A stretch of DNA of 64,000 bases from an uncultured Christensenellaceae bacterium (GTDB taxonomy: Bacteria; Bacillota; Clostridia; Christensenellales; UBA3700): the NCBI GenBank assembly GCA_910587685.1, contig CAJUMY010000008.1, forward strand, positions 1 through 64,000. The letters are read 5' to 3'. A program made the position numbers and the translations under genes. Below the pieces are notes generated by a model. It worked only from the letters and a program-made list of their open reading frames with translations. It had not been told where the DNA came from and ran no database searches. Of this stretch, positions 62,992-64,000 are shown piece after piece; the stretch's first letter is position 1, and each line of letters starts with the position of its first letter.

Positions 62992-64000
62992 TTATTTTCC
63001 TACGCAGAATCTTGCGAATACTCTGTCGATAATGTCTTCGCTTGCAGTCTTGCCGGTTATTTCGCCGAGCGAGGAGTATGCGTTCCTGAGATCTACGAGA
63101 GTACATTCTATCGGAGCGTCTTCTATCGAGTAGTTGCACGACTTTATCGAATCCAAAGCTCTCGATATGGCGTCGACGTGTCTCTCCGACGTTATGATAT
63201 TGCCCGTGTTGTCGAGATGATTGTCAAGGAAAATGTCGACGATATGCTTTGTGAGCGCGTCGATACCTTCTCCCGTAAGCGCCGATATAAATATATTATC
63301 ATCTTTGGATATCGAGGGGTGAATACCTTGGTCGCATTTATTGTAGACTTTGAGTAATCTTTTGTCGGAATATGTCTCAATAAGGTGTTTTTCTTCCTCG
63401 TTCATAGCTCGAGTCGAGTCGAGAAGAAGAATAACTAGGTCGGCTTGCTTTGCGACCTTAACGGCTTTTTTGACGCCGATCTCTTCGATGATATCGTCGG
63501 TTCTCTTGCGTATGCCCGCGGTGTCGATAAGGTTGAGTATTATGCCCTCGACTTCGTATTTTTCCTCGAGCGTATCTCTCGTCGTTCCTGCGATGTCCGT
63601 AACTATCGCTCTGTCGCGTTTGAGAAGAGCGTTAAGAAGAGAAGACTTGCCGATATTGGGGATACCGATGATAGCGACGTTTATGCCGTTCTTGATGTAT
63701 CTTCCGAATTTTGCCGACGTGAGAAGATTTTTAAGCTCTATATGTACGTTTTTGATGACGTCCACGCCGTTTCTTTTAACGTCTTCCTCAAGCTCCTCGG
63801 GATAGTCGAGACTGGCCTCGAGCCCCGATATGAGATCGATTATCTCGTCCTGAATGGAATCTATAGTTCTCGCGATATCGCCGTTCATGAGCCTGTAGCT
63901 GGCTTCGAGTCCCGCTATCGATTCTGCGTTGATCATATCGACGACGCCTTCTGCGTCCGCGAGAGTCATCTTGCCGTTCAAAAAGGCTCTTTTGGTATAT
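62992..64000 (-). CDS. mnmE: tRNA modification GTPase MnmE (5' end outside window)
   Basis: The frame is open to the right edge with 'TKRAFLNGKMTLADAEGVVDMI', the N-terminal folate-binding/helical boundary, so roughly the first 120 residues are missing. The GTPase has 'GIPNIGKSSLLNALL' (G1), 'DIAGTTRDTLEE' (G2 loop), 'LIDTAGIR' (G3) and 'VYNKCD' (G4, NKxD). The protein ends with the conserved C-terminal 'FARFCVGK' (CxGK). Partner of MnmG. Confidence 0.95.
   Translation of the reverse strand, partial: YTKRAFLNGKMTLADAEGVVDMINAESIAGLEASYRLMNGDIARTIDSIQDEIIDLISGLEASLDYPEELEEDVKRNGVDVIKNVHIELKNLLTSAKFGRYIKNGINVAIIGIPNIGKSSLLNALLKRDRAIVTDIAGTTRDTLEEKYEVEGIILNLIDTAGIRKRTDDIIEEIGVKKAVKVAKQADLVILLLDSTRAMNEEEKHLIETYSDKRLLKVYNKCDQGIHPSISKDDNIFISALTGEGIDALTKHIVDIFLDNHLDNTGNIITSERHVDAISRALDSIKSCNYSIEDAPIECTLVDLRNAYSSLGEITGKTASEDIIDRVFARFCVGK

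Noticed and set aside
1..64000. tRNA or rRNA genes
   Set aside because: No GGTTCGAATCC-type T-arm with a plausible cloverleaf, and no rRNA-like sequence, was noticed; a tRNAscan run would settle it.

Overview
The window looks like a low-to-mid-GC Firmicutes chromosome, probably an uncultured gut-type member of the Clostridia. Pointers are Firmicutes gene families (mini-RNase III, SigH, KtrAB, YetF), Shine-Dalgarno sites of the AGGAGG type, TTGACA/TATAAT promoters with 17-bp spacing, a T-box leader, and many short lipoproteins. A closer placement (Christensenellales-like) is only a guess. Most genes lie on the minus strand.

Layout. 1-4123: 5' part of a large secreted protein (DUF6273-like plus repeated Ig-like/MBG-like modules), running off the left edge. 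4.7-8.4 kb: archaeal-type prolyl-tRNA synthetase and a KtrA/KtrB potassium uptake pair. 8.6-11.3 kb: mrnC-thyX-rlmB-sigH, a classic clostridial order. 11.4-15.9 kb: a MazG-like protein with an APH-type kinase behind a leader hairpin, a YetF protein, a divergent XRE regulator/ImmA-type protease pair with two related operator-like sites, and MTA/SAH nucleosidase. 16.1-19.2 kb: phosphoglucomutase and two tandem paralogous small membrane proteins. 19.6-37 kb: a glycan-use region with GH2 beta-mannosidase, radical SAM enzyme, Eis-like acetyltransferase, GH16 lipoprotein, two GPH-type sugar symporters, a 1642-residue secreted protein with a Gly-rich tail, two small lipoprotein copies (one frameshifted) and a ROK glucokinase. 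37.3-39.6 kb: leuA under a leucine (CUC) T-box. 39.6-44.1 kb: membrane/lipoprotein genes around a GH18 protein. 44.4-48 kb: an AT-rich stretch with a decayed response regulator/ABC permease module, a degenerate APH-fold protein and an M24 peptidase-like protein.

48.2-64 kb is the origin-proximal core: gyrA, gyrB and recF on the minus strand, then dnaA-dnaN on the plus strand, then parB, parA, rsmG, mnmG and mnmE on the minus strand. Compared with the usual dnaA-dnaN-recF-gyrB-gyrA order, dnaA-dnaN is flipped and parA/parB are split by about 800 bp. A modular repeat family (cores like ATTCCACCT and TGTCACCTTTAGTTACC) fills the gaps after dnaN, between parB and parA, and before parA, and recurs at 43.3 kb. 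It is the most unusual unexplained structure here.

Four genes carry lesions visible in the sequence: a T8-run frameshift (35.6 kb), a frameshift at 40.07 kb, a TAG nonsense codon replacing a conserved Trp (45.1 kb) and a 5'-deleted permease (44.4-45.0 kb). No rRNA, tRNA, CRISPR array, intact insertion sequence or prophage was recognised.
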